Positions 1 through 9,525 of a DNA stretch of 45,082 nt are shown here, one piece after another. Below the pieces are notes generated by a model, which ran no database searches, was not told where the DNA came from, and worked only from the letters and a program-made list of their open reading frames with translations. The DNA is from Legionella santicrucis. GTDB lineage: Bacteria > Pseudomonadota > Gammaproteobacteria > Legionellales > Legionellaceae. Numbering within the stretch: the stretch's first letter is position 1; each line of letters begins with the position of its first letter. Made by a program: the position numbers and the translations under genes. The DNA is taken from NCBI RefSeq assembly GCF_001468135.1, contig NZ_LNYU01000016.1, positions 1-45,082 on the forward strand, read 5' to 3'.

Positions 1-98
1 CCAGTGGCCGCCACCATGCCAGCCGCCGCCACCATGCCAGCCGCCACCACCATGCCAACCGCTACCACCATGCCAACCGCTACCACCATGCCAACCGG
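1..98 (-). repeat. 18-bp in-frame tandem repeats encoding GWHGG(S/G)
   Basis: Consecutive 18-bp units, read on the minus strand as GGTTGGCATGGTGGTAGC and close variants, occur about five times and continue toward the window edge. Differences between units are mostly in the last two codons (Ser versus Gly, GGT versus GGC). The copies keep reading frame inside the lipoprotein gene, so copy-number change would lengthen or shorten the protein without a frameshift. Confidence 0.75.
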
Positions 99-282
99 TG
101 GTACGCCAGCCACGACCATACCAATTGTTGCCCCATCCACCACCCCATCCTGAGTAGTAGTAGTTTGGATAATAACCCGAATAACCACTATAGTAGTAGC
201 CTCCTGGATAGGAGCTGACATAGCAACCATTTAAGAGTAGAGTGGGTACAAGTACTAAAACTGCGATTATCGTTTTTTTCAT
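1..282 (-). CDS. Gly/Trp/His-repeat lipoprotein, 5' part only
   Basis: Minus-strand frame starting at the ATG at 282 and running off the left edge with no stop, so only the first 94 codons are visible. The N-terminus is a signal peptide: a KK pair, a hydrophobic core, then LLNGC with the cysteine at residue 20, which fits a lipobox with an unusual Asn at -2. A Tyr/Ser/Gly-rich segment with several YY pairs follows (about residues 21-50), and then a repeated GWHGGS/GWHGGG unit from about residue 63 to the edge. The protein is probably a secreted or outer-membrane-anchored low-complexity lipoprotein. The function is not known to me. His-rich repeats could bind metal, but that is speculation. 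The frame is supported by the signal peptide and by repeats that keep codon phase. Confidence 0.7.
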   Translation of the reverse strand, partial: MKKTIIAVLVLVPTLLLNGCYVSSYPGGYYYSGYSGYYPNYYYSGWGGGWGNNWYGRGWRTTGWHGGSGWHGGSGWHGGGGWHGGGGWHGGGHW

Positions 283-474
283 GCTCGTTCCCTCGGTCAA
301 TTATTGTACTTTAATTATAAGGCATGAATTAAAAATGTACAAAAAGATTATTTTTTGTCGATCTGTGGATTGGGAACTAAGGAATCATATACGATGGAGG
401 GTTGCTAGAGAGGGGTTTTCTGCAATAGGATAACCAAGGAAATAGTAATTTTGAATTACTGTAAAACTCGAAGT

Positions 475-503
475 TTGAAGTTTATTAGGTATGGGTTTAT
501 AAT
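475..503 (+). promoter_or_regulatory. Sigma70-type promoter for the solute-binding protein
   Basis: TTGAAG (475-480) and a perfect TATAAT (498-503) are separated by 17 bases, and the start codon follows 28 bases downstream. There is no clear Shine-Dalgarno before the ATG at 531. Motif match only. Confidence 0.5.
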
Positions 504-530
504 TTATAAAAAATTTACAAAGCCCCAGAA

Positions 531-1265
531 ATGAAAAGGATTTTCTGTATTCTCTTAATTTTTTTTACCATTCATCTTCCTGTGAAGGCTGCCGTTATAA
601 TTGGTACGCCTATTTATGATCCACCTTATGCAGTTGATGATAAAATTGTTGGTGTTACAGGCCTTGATGTTGATGTAATGAATATTATCTGTAGCCGTCT
701 CAAATGGGATTGTCGTTATGTGTCCATGCACTATTATGATTTATTTTCGGCCTTAGATGCAGGAAAAATTGATTTTGCAATCGGTGCCTTAGTTATTACT
801 CCGGACAGAGAAGGAAAATATCTTTTTACTTTACCTTACATGATTTCTGAGGGTGGGTTTATACTGAAAATTGATAATCCAATTAACAGTATCAATGAAT
901 TAGAGGATAAACGCATTGGAGTATTACAAGGAAGAGAGTATCTTAATTATTTGTCTCAAAATGAGTTAGGTAAATATACTATTGTTGGTTATAAACGACC
1001 TGTTGAATTAGTAAATGCCTTATATAATAACGAAATAGATGCCCTATTTGGAAACTATTTGACAGTGCTGTATCTCCATTCTCAATATCCAGAATATACC
1101 AAGGTATTAAAAAACCACTTTAAAATAGGTAATGGGCTGGGCATTGCTACACTTCCTGCTAATAAATCGAAGGTGGCGCAAATCAATACAGTAATATTGC
1201 AGTTTTGGTCAGATGGTACATTTAATAAATTATATAAATATAATTTTCAATTTATTTCTTATTAG
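531..1265 (+). CDS. Periplasmic amino-acid-type solute-binding protein (SBP_bac_3 family)
   Basis: A 244-residue protein with a signal peptide (MKR, hydrophobic core, cleavage near VKA-A at about residue 20). The mature part starts with the family pattern IGTPIYDPPYA, then VTGLDVDVMNIIC, and later GKIDFAIGALVITPDRE and RIGVLQGREYL. This is the two-lobe fold of family 3 extracellular solute-binding proteins that deliver polar amino acids to ABC permeases. The usual length is 240-260 residues, so it looks complete. No permease or ATPase gene is adjacent, so it is an orphan here and its transporter, if any, is elsewhere. The substrate cannot be told from sequence. It has its own promoter just upstream. 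Confidence 0.85.
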   Translation: MKRIFCILLIFFTIHLPVKAAVIIGTPIYDPPYAVDDKIVGVTGLDVDVMNIICSRLKWDCRYVSMHYYDLFSALDAGKIDFAIGALVITPDREGKYLFTLPYMISEGGFILKIDNPINSINELEDKRIGVLQGREYLNYLSQNELGKYTIVGYKRPVELVNALYNNEIDALFGNYLTVLYLHSQYPEYTKVLKNHFKIGNGLGIATLPANKSKVAQINTVILQFWSDGTFNKLYKYNFQFISY

Positions 1266-1444
1266 ATAACGTCCTTAATTTTTTGTGGATTCTCTTCGTA
1301 TCTGATTTCCAATTTTCCTAGAGAACGTATTTAGTTATTGACTCAAAGAGTTGAAAATTAGAATTGATTTTATCAGAATATCTATTTTGTCAGATTTGAT
1401 GTAGCATTAAGTGTTTCGATGAAATTTGAAGTTAAAATGTTGTG

Positions 1445-2674
1445 ATGGACATTACAATCAGCCTGCGTTCACAAAAGTGGATAAAAAAATATTTACTTGC
1501 CAGCGGCGTACGACGAAATGAAATCTTGCCTCCTACTGCTATAAAGTTCAAAACTTTAATTTCTTGGTTAAGTACCGATCCCAGCAAATTTTTTGAAAAG
1601 TCTAAAAAGAGTCAAAAGATAAAATTTATCCTTGTTTCTTTACAAACAGCGCTCTTGCGGGATTTAGGCCTTTCTATGAAAGGCGAGTATGAAAAAATAG
1701 AGAAAAAAAACAATAGCGATTCTTCAGGAATGAGCAAGATCAAATTTCTTTTTCTTACGTCTGCCGGAATTTTAGTTACTGCGTGCCAAGGATTCGATGG
1801 TGTTGTAACAATGTTAAGTGTGTTTGCTTTATCACCTTCAATTATGCTTGGGGTAGGATTTGCTTTTATTTTGCTTTCCGTTATTGTTTTTTTTGGAGTT
1901 GATTTAGTTAAAGTATCTAATGCTTTAGGCGTTAAATTAAGTGAATATAAATTATTAGATGCTTATCTATTGCAATTACAAAATATCAAGACGATTAGGA
2001 AGAAAATCAATGATTATACTCTTGTCACTATGTCAAAAGAAGATTTGCAACGGTTGGAATTGATACTTTCCATGTTGCAGAAACGTTTTATGTTTCTTGC
2101 AGTAGCCAGTAAGCAATTTGATGAGGCCTTAAATAGCAAGAATATGCAAATGATCAAGACTGCTATTTCTGGAGTATCCGCACTGTTTTTTTTTGGTGGC
2201 GGTTTTTTTGCAGGCCAATCTGTTGCTCTTTTTATTTCAAGCCTTGTTTTGGATTCAGTACTCCCCACTTTTTGGCCAATAATTGTTTTTAGTGCGCTTG
2301 TGGGATTATCAGCACTCAGTATTTATTGGTATGTTGAGCGTCCTGGATTAGAAAAATTAGTGGCTAATTGGTTTGGATTGAATGAGGAAAATGTACAACA
2401 ATTATGTGATAAAAATTCATTAGATAAAGAGACAAAAAAATTAGCAAGTTTAAAAGAAAAAGTGATTAGCACCACAAGACTTACTAAAAAACTTGTTCAA
2501 TTAGAGTATGAAATCAATGGAAACGAACAATCACTGACTTCAGAGACAATTCGTAACGTTATGGCTGATCTACGCGTAAGTACCAATTTTTATTCCTTCC
2601 TTAAATCGCCTGTTTCAGCAATTGCTCGTGAAAATCAAGAGTTGAATAAAGCGATGACTTGTGGTGTTATGTAG
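1445..2674 (+). CDS. Unrecognised membrane protein with two hydrophobic hairpins
   Basis: I do not recognise this roughly 409-residue protein. It may start at GTG 1442 or ATG 1445; neither has a good ribosome-binding site. Counting from 1442, about 100 polar N-terminal residues come first. Two membrane-spanning stretches follow (about 100-120 and 126-156), then a helical polar middle (157-237) rich in Lys, Leu and Gln, two more hydrophobic stretches (about 238-262 and 275-297) and a charged C-terminal 110 residues with likely coiled-coil character. There is no signal peptide and no enzyme motif. In Legionella such architecture is seen among both inner-membrane proteins and Dot/Icm substrates. 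The sequence alone does not decide between them. It is a single-gene unit, convergent with hda. Confidence 0.7.
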   Translation: MDITISLRSQKWIKKYLLASGVRRNEILPPTAIKFKTLISWLSTDPSKFFEKSKKSQKIKFILVSLQTALLRDLGLSMKGEYEKIEKKNNSDSSGMSKIKFLFLTSAGILVTACQGFDGVVTMLSVFALSPSIMLGVGFAFILLSVIVFFGVDLVKVSNALGVKLSEYKLLDAYLLQLQNIKTIRKKINDYTLVTMSKEDLQRLELILSMLQKRFMFLAVASKQFDEALNSKNMQMIKTAISGVSALFFFGGGFFAGQSVALFISSLVLDSVLPTFWPIIVFSALVGLSALSIYWYVERPGLEKLVANWFGLNEENVQQLCDKNSLDKETKKLASLKEKVISTTRLTKKLVQLEYEINGNEQSLTSETIRNVMADLRVSTNFYSFLKSPVSAIARENQELNKAMTCGVM

Positions 2675-2703
2675 TTTGAAAATTCATCTTATGAGCAAAT
2701 TCA

Positions 2704-3396
2704 TTAAATATTTAACGTATCCTTTACAAAGGGAATCGTTATTTTTCGCTGTGCGACAAGAGAGGCATCATCCAGACGATTAAGTATGTGATGTAGATCA
2801 TGCATGTTTCTCGAGCATCTATTAAGCAAAAATTGGCCAACACTATCTGGTAAATCAAATCCTCGTTTTAATGCATGATGTTTTAACGTATTAATTTTAT
2901 CTTCATCATTAAGCTCCATTAATTGAATGACTAAGCCCCAACTTAATCTGGAACGTAAGTCCGCGAGTGTAATAGGAATGGTTGTTGGTGATTGGTTTCC
3001 AGAAATAATTAAAATACTTCTCTCTGTATCTTTGATTTTATTATATAAATGAAATAAAGCTTCCTCCCAAATCGGATCTGTAGCAATAATATTAATGTCA
3101 TCAATACAGATTAATGTTTGCTCTTCGATACCTTCTATAGTTTGTGGTCCCCACTCTTTAAGGAGCGTCAAGGGGAGATAGATTGCTGATTGCGTTGAGT
3201 TGACTTCTTGACAGCATGCTTGTAGTAAATGTGATTTTCCACTTCCAGAAACACCCCAGAGATAAAGTAATCGATTTTCTCTGTAATTTAGTATGTTTTC
3301 TAATTGTTGTTGCAACAGCTTATTATTTCCCCAATTAAAATCTTCTAGGCTTGCTTGAGTGTTTAATTTTATAGCTAAAGCTAACTGCTTATTCAT
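2704..3396 (-). CDS. hda: DnaA-homologue regulator of initiation, Hda
   Basis: A 230-residue AAA+ protein homologous to the ATPase core of DnaA. With the beta clamp, Hda stimulates ATP hydrolysis by DnaA and so prevents re-initiation. Walker A is WGVSGSGKSHLL (about residues 47-58) and Walker B is LICIDDIN (95-102). The N-terminus MNKQLALAIKLN resembles the QL(S/D)LPL clamp-binding motif, with Ala where Pro is usual. I chose the ATG at 3396 because it overlaps the pgsA stop in an ATGA, which suggests translational coupling, and because it places the clamp motif at the extreme N-terminus as in E. coli. A longer reading frame from 3441 would overlap pgsA heavily. Confidence 0.88.
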   Translation of the reverse strand: MNKQLALAIKLNTQASLEDFNWGNNKLLQQQLENILNYRENRLLYLWGVSGSGKSHLLQACCQEVNSTQSAIYLPLTLLKEWGPQTIEGIEEQTLICIDDINIIATDPIWEEALFHLYNKIKDTERSILIISGNQSPTTIPITLADLRSRLSWGLVIQLMELNDEDKINTLKHHALKRGFDLPDSVGQFLLNRCSRNMHDLHHILNRLDDASLVAQRKITIPFVKDTLNI

Positions 3397-3953
3397 TTTG
3401 ACAGTTCTTTTTTGGGCCATGCTTTTCTGCCCCAGGTCCAAAGATAATCAATATAGGTAATTACTGTGGTTATTGTTGTCAAACAGATTAATGTGGTCAA
3501 TAGATAAGTAGGAAAAGCAAAGTAAGCCAATTCAAAGAGGCATGATGTCACTAAAGTGAGTTGCAATGCAGTATTGATTTTGCTCAAAACTGTAGGCTGA
3601 AAATCTAGTTTTTGGCGAATAAATTGGTACCATGCTACGACCCCTAGAGAAATCGTTAAATCTCTGAGAAAAACTAATGCAACTAACCACCAAGGCAATA
3701 CGCCTATTAAAGCTAATGAAATAAAGCTGGAAGCGATTAATAATTTATCGGCTAAGGGATCGACAAAGGATCCAAAAAAACTTTGCCAGTTAAAGCTTCT
3801 TGCTAAAAAACCATCTAAACCGTCACTAAGACCAGCCAGAATAAATAAGTAAAAAGCGGTAACATATTCATGACTGTATAAATAGAATAAAAAAGGAACG
3901 ATTAATATTAAGCGCAATAATGTGAGCGCATTTGGTATGTATTTTAATATCAT
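3393..3953 (-). CDS. pgsA: CDP-diacylglycerol--glycerol-3-phosphate 3-phosphatidyltransferase
   Basis: A 186-residue integral membrane enzyme that makes phosphatidylglycerophosphate from CDP-diacylglycerol and glycerol-3-phosphate, the committed step to phosphatidylglycerol and cardiolipin. The CDP-alcohol phosphotransferase signature DG-x2-AR-x8-G-x3-D-x3-D is complete: D47, G48, A51, R52, G61, D65 and D69. The N-terminus IPNALTLLRLILIVPF and several further hydrophobic segments fit the usual six-helix fold, and the length is normal for the family. It is followed with a 4-base overlap by hda. Confidence 0.9.
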   Translation of the reverse strand: MILKYIPNALTLLRLILIVPFLFYLYSHEYVTAFYLFILAGLSDGLDGFLARSFNWQSFFGSFVDPLADKLLIASSFISLALIGVLPWWLVALVFLRDLTISLGVVAWYQFIRQKLDFQPTVLSKINTALQLTLVTSCLFELAYFAFPTYLLTTLICLTTITTVITYIDYLWTWGRKAWPKKELSK

Positions 3954-4087
3954 AGGCCATACGATAATTTAATTATCCCTTATGTCGTCTAGTACCTGTT
4001 CCTAAATAAATAAAAGGATTGACTCTTGAAGGGAATATGTTATTTGCCAAATAGTAAGGTCTAGTGTATACAATACTTAGAGTCCTG

Positions 4088-4363
4088 TCACTTATGTTTC
4101 TCTTCATTTTTACGATACATAATGACCGTGTTACCGATCATCTGTATGAGTTCGGCTTGCAATTGATGACATAGTTCATGAGCCATGACAAGTCGGTCTT
4201 CTTTTTCTGCGCCATTTATTTTTACTTTGATGAGCTCATGTGAAAGTAAGGCAACATTCGTTTCCGCAATTACTGCTTCAGTTAAACCCTTGGCACCAAG
4301 AAGGACAACTGGTTTTAGATGATGAGCTTTGGCTTTAAGTGATTTTTTATGTGAAATATCCAC
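4088..4363 (-). CDS. yhbY: YhbY-type (CRM domain) RNA-binding protein
   Basis: A 91-residue protein consisting of one CRM (CRS1_YhbY) domain: KSLKAKAHHLKPVVLLGAKG, then LTEAVIAE, HELIKVKI and a C-terminal IGNTVIMYRKNEE. YhbY associates with the pre-50S ribosomal subunit. The GAKG loop corresponds to the conserved GxxG of the fold. It is divergent from rlmE, which modifies 23S rRNA, so the pair is functionally coherent (ribosome assembly), as in E. coli. Confidence 0.9.
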   Translation of the reverse strand: MDISHKKSLKAKAHHLKPVVLLGAKGLTEAVIAETNVALLSHELIKVKINGAEKEDRLVMAHELCHQLQAELIQMIGNTVIMYRKNEEKHK

Positions 4364-4504
4364 TGTAATAATCCTAAATAATCTCCCAATTAACCTAAGT
4401 TATTTGGAGGTTAAATGATAAAATGGCAAATTATTGCACGTTTTGCTGGGAAAAGGTAGTGAAATTCAGTATGATAAGACATATTGAAATCGATATAAAA
4501 ATTT

Positions 4505-5125
4505 ATGAAGCGTACTAAAAGCAGTAAACGCTGGCTGCAAGAACACTTTGATGATGTTTATGTGAAGAAAGCACAAGCAGAGGGTTATCGCAGTCGTGCT
4601 GTGTATAAGTTAAAAGAAGTAGATGATAAGGAGTCATTACTTAAACCGGGAATGACTGTAGTTGATCTTGGCGCTGCTCCAGGAGGATGGACTCAATATA
4701 TTTCTGAGCAATTGAAAGGTTGTGGACATATTATCGCTTTAGATATCTTACCTATGGATGCTCTGCCTGATGTGGATTTTATTCTTGGTGATTTTCGAGA
4801 AGAAGAGGTATTGCAAAAGTTAATAAATTTGATTCCTGAACATAGCGTGGACTTGTTATTATCGGATATGGCCCCAAATATGAGTGGAAGTAAAGCGATT
4901 GATATTCCGCGTGCAATGTATTTGGTTGAGCTTGCTTTTGATTTTGCTGAAAAAATGTTAAAACCCGGTGGTGCTATGTTAATTAAAGTTTTTCATGGTT
5001 CAGGTTTTGATGATTTAGTCAAACAAGCGAGATCTTCTTTTGAAAAAGTAGTTATTCGTAAGCCATCGGCTTCACGTGCGCGTTCAAAAGAAACCTATTT
5101 GCTGGCAAAGGGATACAATTTATAG
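4505..5125 (+). CDS. rlmE: 23S rRNA 2'-O-methyltransferase (U2552), RlmE/FtsJ
   Basis: A 206-residue SAM-dependent methyltransferase that modifies U2552 in the A loop of 23S rRNA late in 50S assembly. Motif I is [14 protein letters not shown] (about residues 52-65). The catalytic tetrad K-D-K-E is at K35, D121 (SDMAPNMSG), K161 (LIKVFHG) and E196 ([10 protein letters not shown]), each three residues before the E. coli positions. The length matches the family. It sits directly upstream of ftsH, the classical ftsJ-ftsH arrangement. No strong Shine-Dalgarno is visible before the ATG. Confidence 0.95.
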   Translation: MKRTKSSKRWLQEHFDDVYVKKAQAEGYRSRAVYKLKEVDDKESLLKPGMTVVDLGAAPGGWTQYISEQLKGCGHIIALDILPMDALPDVDFILGDFREEEVLQKLINLIPEHSVDLLLSDMAPNMSGSKAIDIPRAMYLVELAFDFAEKMLKPGGAMLIKVFHGSGFDDLVKQARSSFEKVVIRKPSASRARSKETYLLAKGYNL

Positions 5126-5192
5126 TAACTTTATGATCTAATAATTTCGATTGCAGAATATAAAGCAGTTCGTCACTAACGAGGTTAATACT

Positions 5193-7118
5193 TTGAACGA
5201 CATGGTTAAGAATTTATTTTTATGGCTGATTATAGCAATAGTGCTTGTTTCAGTTTTCAGTAATTTCGGCCCTCGAAACTCAGTTGCTGAGAAGCTTTCT
5301 TACAGCCAGTTTTTGAAAGAAGTTGATCAAGGTATGGTCAATTCAGTCACAATTGAAGATGATAAAATCATCAAAGGAATCACTAAAAATAATAAGCGTT
5401 TTGTAACTTATATGCCTATGCAAGATAACGCGCTGCTTGGTGAGCTGTTAAAAAGTAAAGTGGATGTAAGTGGCCAGGAAAAGCAGCAAGAAAGCTTCCT
5501 TCTGCATTTATTTATCAACTGGTTTCCGATGTTGCTTCTCATTGGTGTTTGGGTCTTTTTTATGCGCCAAATGCAAGGAGGCGGGGGCCGAGGCGCCATG
5601 TCTTTTGGGCGATCGCGCGCGCGCCTGCTTGGTGAAGATCAAGTTAAAGTCACTTTTGCAGATGTTGCGGGAGTTGATGAAGCAAAAGAAGAAGTTAAAG
5701 AATTGGTTGATTTTTTGCGTGACCCTACCAAATTTCAAAATCTTGGTGGACGTATTCCACGTGGCGTACTACTGGTTGGTTCTCCCGGAACTGGTAAAAC
5801 GCTCTTAGCGAGGGCCGTTGCGGGTGAAGCCAAAGTTCCTTTTTTCACTATTTCAGGTTCTGATTTTGTCGAGATGTTTGTTGGGGTAGGGGCTTCTCGT
5901 GTTCGCGATATGTTTGAGCAAGCAAAAAAACATGCTCCTTGTATTATTTTCATCGATGAAATCGACGCCGTAGGGCGTCATAGAGGAGCAGGGCTCGGTG
6001 GGGGGCATGATGAGCGTGAGCAAACACTGAACCAATTGCTTGTTGAAATGGATGGTTTTGAAGGCAATGAAGGTGTGATTGTTGTTGCTGCTACTAACCG
6101 TCCGGATGTTTTGGACCCTGCGCTATTGCGTCCAGGTCGTTTTGACCGCCAAGTGGTAGTCCCTTTGCCTGATATACGAGGACGAGAGCAAATATTAAGA
6201 GTACATTTGCAAAAAACTCCCGTAGACACCAATGTTGATGTAATGGCCATTGCCCGAGGAACTCCTGGATTTTCTGGTGCTGATCTAGCAAATCTTGTCA
6301 ATGAAGCCGCTTTATTTGCTGCACGAGCTAATAAGCGTAAAGTCAGTATGGTGCAGTTGGATAAAGCTAAAGATAAAATCATGATGGGAGCTGAACGACG
6401 TTCCATGGTGATGGATGATAATGAGAAAAAGTTAACTGCATACCACGAAGCAGGACATGCAATTGTAGGTCTATGTGTACCAGAACATGACCCTGTTTAT
6501 AAGGTATCTATTATTCCTCGTGGACGTGCACTGGGTGTGACTATGTTTCTACCAGAGCAAGACAGATACAGTCATAGTAAACGTCGACTGGAAAGCCAAT
6601 TATCTAGCCTATTTGGCGGACGAATTGCTGAAGAACTTATTTTTGGTCCAGAGAGTGTGACTACAGGTGCTTCAAATGACATTATGCGTTCTACTGAAAT
6701 AGCACGTAAAATGGTTACTACATGGGGGTTATCGACTTTGGGACCGCTCACTTTTGGTGAAGAGGAAGAAGAAGTATTCTTAGGTCGCTCTATGAATAAA
6801 CATAAAGAAATGTCAGATAGGACAGCGCAACAGATTGATGATGAAGTACGGGCAATTATTGATAGAAACTATAAGCGAGCCAAGGAAATTCTGGTTACTA
6901 ATATGGATAAACTTCATTTAATGGCTCAAAGCTTAATAAAATATGAAACTATAGATTTTCAACAAATCCAAGAAATTATGTCGGGTAAAGAGCCTTCACC
7001 ACCACAAGACTGGGATTCATCAAAACCCTTAGATGGTTCTGAGGTAACGAATAATAATAAATTATCCGAAAAACCAACCGATCCGGAAGTAATAGTAAAT
7101 CCTGCGGAAGAACACTGA
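5193..7118 (+). CDS. ftsH: ATP-dependent zinc metalloprotease FtsH
   Basis: A membrane-anchored AAA+ protease that degrades unassembled membrane proteins and short-lived regulators. Two transmembrane helices flank a periplasmic domain near the N-terminus ([16 protein letters not shown] and [16 protein letters not shown]). Walker A GSPGTGKT starts at about residue 196, Walker B is [12 protein letters not shown], the second region of homology contains RPGRFDRQV, and the zinc site HEAGH is at about 418-422. The C-terminal tail is acidic. I placed the start at TTG 5193 because GAGG (5181-5184) lies eight bases before it. ATG 5202 is an alternative, and the frame stays open to TTG 5151. At 641 residues it matches E. 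coli FtsH in length. Confidence 0.93.
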   Translation: MNDMVKNLFLWLIIAIVLVSVFSNFGPRNSVAEKLSYSQFLKEVDQGMVNSVTIEDDKIIKGITKNNKRFVTYMPMQDNALLGELLKSKVDVSGQEKQQESFLLHLFINWFPMLLLIGVWVFFMRQMQGGGGRGAMSFGRSRARLLGEDQVKVTFADVAGVDEAKEEVKELVDFLRDPTKFQNLGGRIPRGVLLVGSPGTGKTLLARAVAGEAKVPFFTISGSDFVEMFVGVGASRVRDMFEQAKKHAPCIIFIDEIDAVGRHRGAGLGGGHDEREQTLNQLLVEMDGFEGNEGVIVVAATNRPDVLDPALLRPGRFDRQVVVPLPDIRGREQILRVHLQKTPVDTNVDVMAIARGTPGFSGADLANLVNEAALFAARANKRKVSMVQLDKAKDKIMMGAERRSMVMDDNEKKLTAYHEAGHAIVGLCVPEHDPVYKVSIIPRGRALGVTMFLPEQDRYSHSKRRLESQLSSLFGGRIAEELIFGPESVTTGASNDIMRSTEIARKMVTTWGLSTLGPLTFGEEEEEVFLGRSMNKHKEMSDRTAQQIDDEVRAIIDRNYKRAKEILVTNMDKLHLMAQSLIKYETIDFQQIQEIMSGKEPSPPQDWDSSKPLDGSEVTNNNKLSEKPTDPEVIVNPAEEH

Positions 7119-7146
7119 AATTACTAATCATAGGTGAGAAAAGCAG

Positions 7147-8034
7147 GTGAATTCAAAGCAATTTATGAGTTGGCTTCAGCATCAACGCCAACTCATACCA
7201 GATAGCCCTCCTGAAGATCCATTAATTATGGGTATATTAAATGTCACGCCAGATTCTTTTTCTGACGGAGGTCAGTTTTTATCAGTGAACCATGCATGTG
7301 AACATGCATTTCAATTAATTACCCAAGGGGTAGATATAATTGATATTGGAGGACAATCTACGCGGCCTGGTGCACAGCAAGTTTCAGTAGATGTTGAATT
7401 AAAGAGAGTTATTCCTGTAATTGAACAAATTCGTTTGGGTTCAGACATTTGTATTTCTATTGATACAAATAAGCCAGAAGTGATGGAAGCCGCTGTAAAT
7501 GCTGGTGCTAATCTGATTAATGATGTTTATGCGCTACGTACCGATGGTGCACTTTCAATGGCAGCTAAACTCGCAGTTCCTGTTTGCTTAATGCATATGC
7601 AGGGAGAACCACAAAATATGCAGAATGAGCCTTATTATTCAGAGGGAGTACTTACTGCAATACTGCATTTTTTTAAAGAGCGTATCACCGAGTGTGAACG
7701 TCAAGGGATTAATCGCCAAAATATCATTTTGGATCCTGGTTTTGGTTTCGGAAAGAGTGTACAAGATAATTTGCTCTTAGTTAAAAAGCTTGATATTTTT
7801 GCTCCATTTGGATTGCCGTTGCTTTTAGGTGCATCGCGTAAAAGTACTATTGGGGCGATACTTGGAAAAGAGGTAAATGATCGTTTAATAGGTAGCATTA
7901 CAGTAGCTGTTTATGCTGCATTGAAAGGCGTTGGAATTATAAGAACGCATGATGTCGATGAAACAAAACAAGCGTTACATATGATCAATATGATCTGTCG
8001 TGCGGATATTACATTCCCTGGCAGTATCGATTAA
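7147..8034 (+). CDS. folP: Dihydropteroate synthase
   Basis: A 295-residue cytoplasmic TIM-barrel enzyme that condenses 6-hydroxymethyl-dihydropterin pyrophosphate with p-aminobenzoate; it is the sulfonamide target. Signature 1 is IMGILNVTPDSFSDGG (about residues 27-42) and signature 2 is IDIGGQSTRPGA. Later conserved blocks are LINDVYALR, LMHMQGEP, ILDPGFGFGKS and GASRKSTIG. The start is GTG 7147 with AGGTGAG upstream. It lies between ftsH (28-base gap) and glmM (17-base gap), the same order as in E. coli. Confidence 0.94.
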   Translation: MNSKQFMSWLQHQRQLIPDSPPEDPLIMGILNVTPDSFSDGGQFLSVNHACEHAFQLITQGVDIIDIGGQSTRPGAQQVSVDVELKRVIPVIEQIRLGSDICISIDTNKPEVMEAAVNAGANLINDVYALRTDGALSMAAKLAVPVCLMHMQGEPQNMQNEPYYSEGVLTAILHFFKERITECERQGINRQNIILDPGFGFGKSVQDNLLLVKKLDIFAPFGLPLLLGASRKSTIGAILGKEVNDRLIGSITVAVYAALKGVGIIRTHDVDETKQALHMINMICRADITFPGSID

Positions 8035-8051
8035 ATGAGAGGTAAGTAAGG

Positions 8052-9407
8052 ATGAATCAGCGGAAATATTTTGGTACGGATGGTATTCGTGGACATGTGG
8101 GACTATCAAATATTAATCCTGAATTCGTATTAAAGTTAGGTTGGGCAATTGGACAGGTATTGGTCAATGGTCATCGTAAAAAAGTAGTTATAGGAAAAGA
8201 CACTAGAGTGTCTGGCTATATGCTGGAGTCCGCTTTAGAAGCTGGTTTATCCGCAGCTGGAGTTGATGTAGCTTTATTAGGTCCGATGCCAACTCCAGGC
8301 ATTGCTTATTTAACACAAACACTAAGAGCTAACGCCGGTATTGTGATCAGCGCTTCACATAATCTTTTTGAAGATAATGGAATTAAATTTTTTTCTGCGG
8401 AAGGTGGAAAATTACCTGATAGCGTTGAATTAGCTATAGAAGAAGAACTGGAGAAAAAGATGCAAACAGTATCTTCTGAAAAATTGGGTAAGGCAACACG
8501 AATCAATGATGCAACGGGACGTTATATAGAATTTTGCAAATCCACTATTCCCTCTCTAACGCGATTATCCGGTTTAAAAATTGTTGTTGATTGCGCCAAT
8601 GGTGCGACTTACCATGTTGCTCCCAACGTATTTGCTGAACTTGGAGCTCAAGTTATCTCTATAGGCAATCGTCCAGATGGTTTTAATATCAATGAAAATT
8701 GCGGCTCAACAGCCCCCGAGTTATTAAGGCAAAAAGTAATTAGTACTGGGGCGGATATTGGCATTGGCCTTGATGGTGACGGAGATCGCGCTATATTAAT
8801 TGATTCAGAAGGTAACATTGTTAATGGTGATCAAATTTTATATCTTATAGCCAAAGATAGACACCAACGTGGAGTATTGCATGGGGGAGTAGTTGGAACA
8901 CTGATGAGTAATTATGGCTTGGAGCGAGCTTTTAACGATCTAGGGATCCCATTTATTCGTTCAAAGGTTGGTGATCGATATGTTTTAGAGGCTTTACACA
9001 AAAATGATTGGAAAATTGGCGGCGAACCCTCAGGCCATATCGTGTGCTTGGATAAGACTACAACGGGAGACGGAATAGTTGCTGCGTTACAAGTATTATC
9101 TATTATGGTCAAGCAAGGTAAAACGTTACAGCAATTAACACAAGGTCTGACCTTATTACCACAAAGTCTTGTAAATTTTAAAACCAATCATGCCGAGCTT
9201 TTAGCTAAAAATCCCCAGGTAATTGAACGAGTTAGGGCTTTAGAAGAAAGTTTAAAAGGCGAAGGAAGGGTTCTTCTTAGGCCATCAGGAACCGAACCTC
9301 TGCTACGGGTTATGGTAGAAGGTATTAATGAGGCTTTAGTGAAACAATACGCACAAAAGCTTTGTGATTACATAAATCAAATTGATGAGCATGAATTCAT
9401 TAAGTAG
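8052..9407 (+). CDS. glmM: Phosphoglucosamine mutase
   Basis: A 451-residue enzyme converting glucosamine-6-phosphate to glucosamine-1-phosphate for UDP-GlcNAc, peptidoglycan and LPS synthesis. The N-terminus YFGTDGIRG is characteristic. The phosphorylated serine is S102 in VISASHN, the same number as in E. coli. The metal-binding loop is GLDGDGDRA, the sugar-binding loop is GGEPSGHIV, and the phosphate-binding loop near the C-terminus is [13 protein letters not shown]. It is complete and follows folP. Confidence 0.95.
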   Translation: MNQRKYFGTDGIRGHVGLSNINPEFVLKLGWAIGQVLVNGHRKKVVIGKDTRVSGYMLESALEAGLSAAGVDVALLGPMPTPGIAYLTQTLRANAGIVISASHNLFEDNGIKFFSAEGGKLPDSVELAIEEELEKKMQTVSSEKLGKATRINDATGRYIEFCKSTIPSLTRLSGLKIVVDCANGATYHVAPNVFAELGAQVISIGNRPDGFNINENCGSTAPELLRQKVISTGADIGIGLDGDGDRAILIDSEGNIVNGDQILYLIAKDRHQRGVLHGGVVGTLMSNYGLERAFNDLGIPFIRSKVGDRYVLEALHKNDWKIGGEPSGHIVCLDKTTTGDGIVAALQVLSIMVKQGKTLQQLTQGLTLLPQSLVNFKTNHAELLAKNPQVIERVRALEESLKGEGRVLLRPSGTEPLLRVMVEGINEALVKQYAQKLCDYINQIDEHEFIK

Positions 9408-9468
9408 ATTTTTGGATCAGTGTCGTTTGCGATAAGAAAAGCTTTTAATAAAAAAAATGCAATAAGAC

Positions 9469-9497
9469 TACACATCTTGTCTGAGTTTGGGTATAGT
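9469..9497 (+). promoter_or_regulatory. Possible promoter for tpiA-secG-leuU-nuo
   Basis: TACACA (9469-9474) and TATAGT (9492-9497) are spaced by 17 bases in the 118-base gap between glmM and tpiA. AGAGGG then precedes the tpiA ATG. The -35 matches the consensus at four of six positions. Motif match only. Confidence 0.35.
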
Positions 9498-9525
9498 CCG
9501 CAGTGGAGAATAAGAGGGTCATTTA

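Noticed and set aside
242..433. Plus-strand ORF of 63 codons opposite the lipoprotein start
   Set aside because: It has no ribosome-binding site and overlaps the lipoprotein's 5' end; its composition is unlike its neighbours.
2014..2268. Minus-strand ORF of 84 codons inside the membrane protein gene
   Set aside because: A shadow of the plus-strand reading frame with Lys/Pro/Ser-rich content and no start signal.
5408..6406. Several ORFs on both strands inside ftsH
   Set aside because: All are overlapped by a strongly supported ftsH frame with complete motifs.
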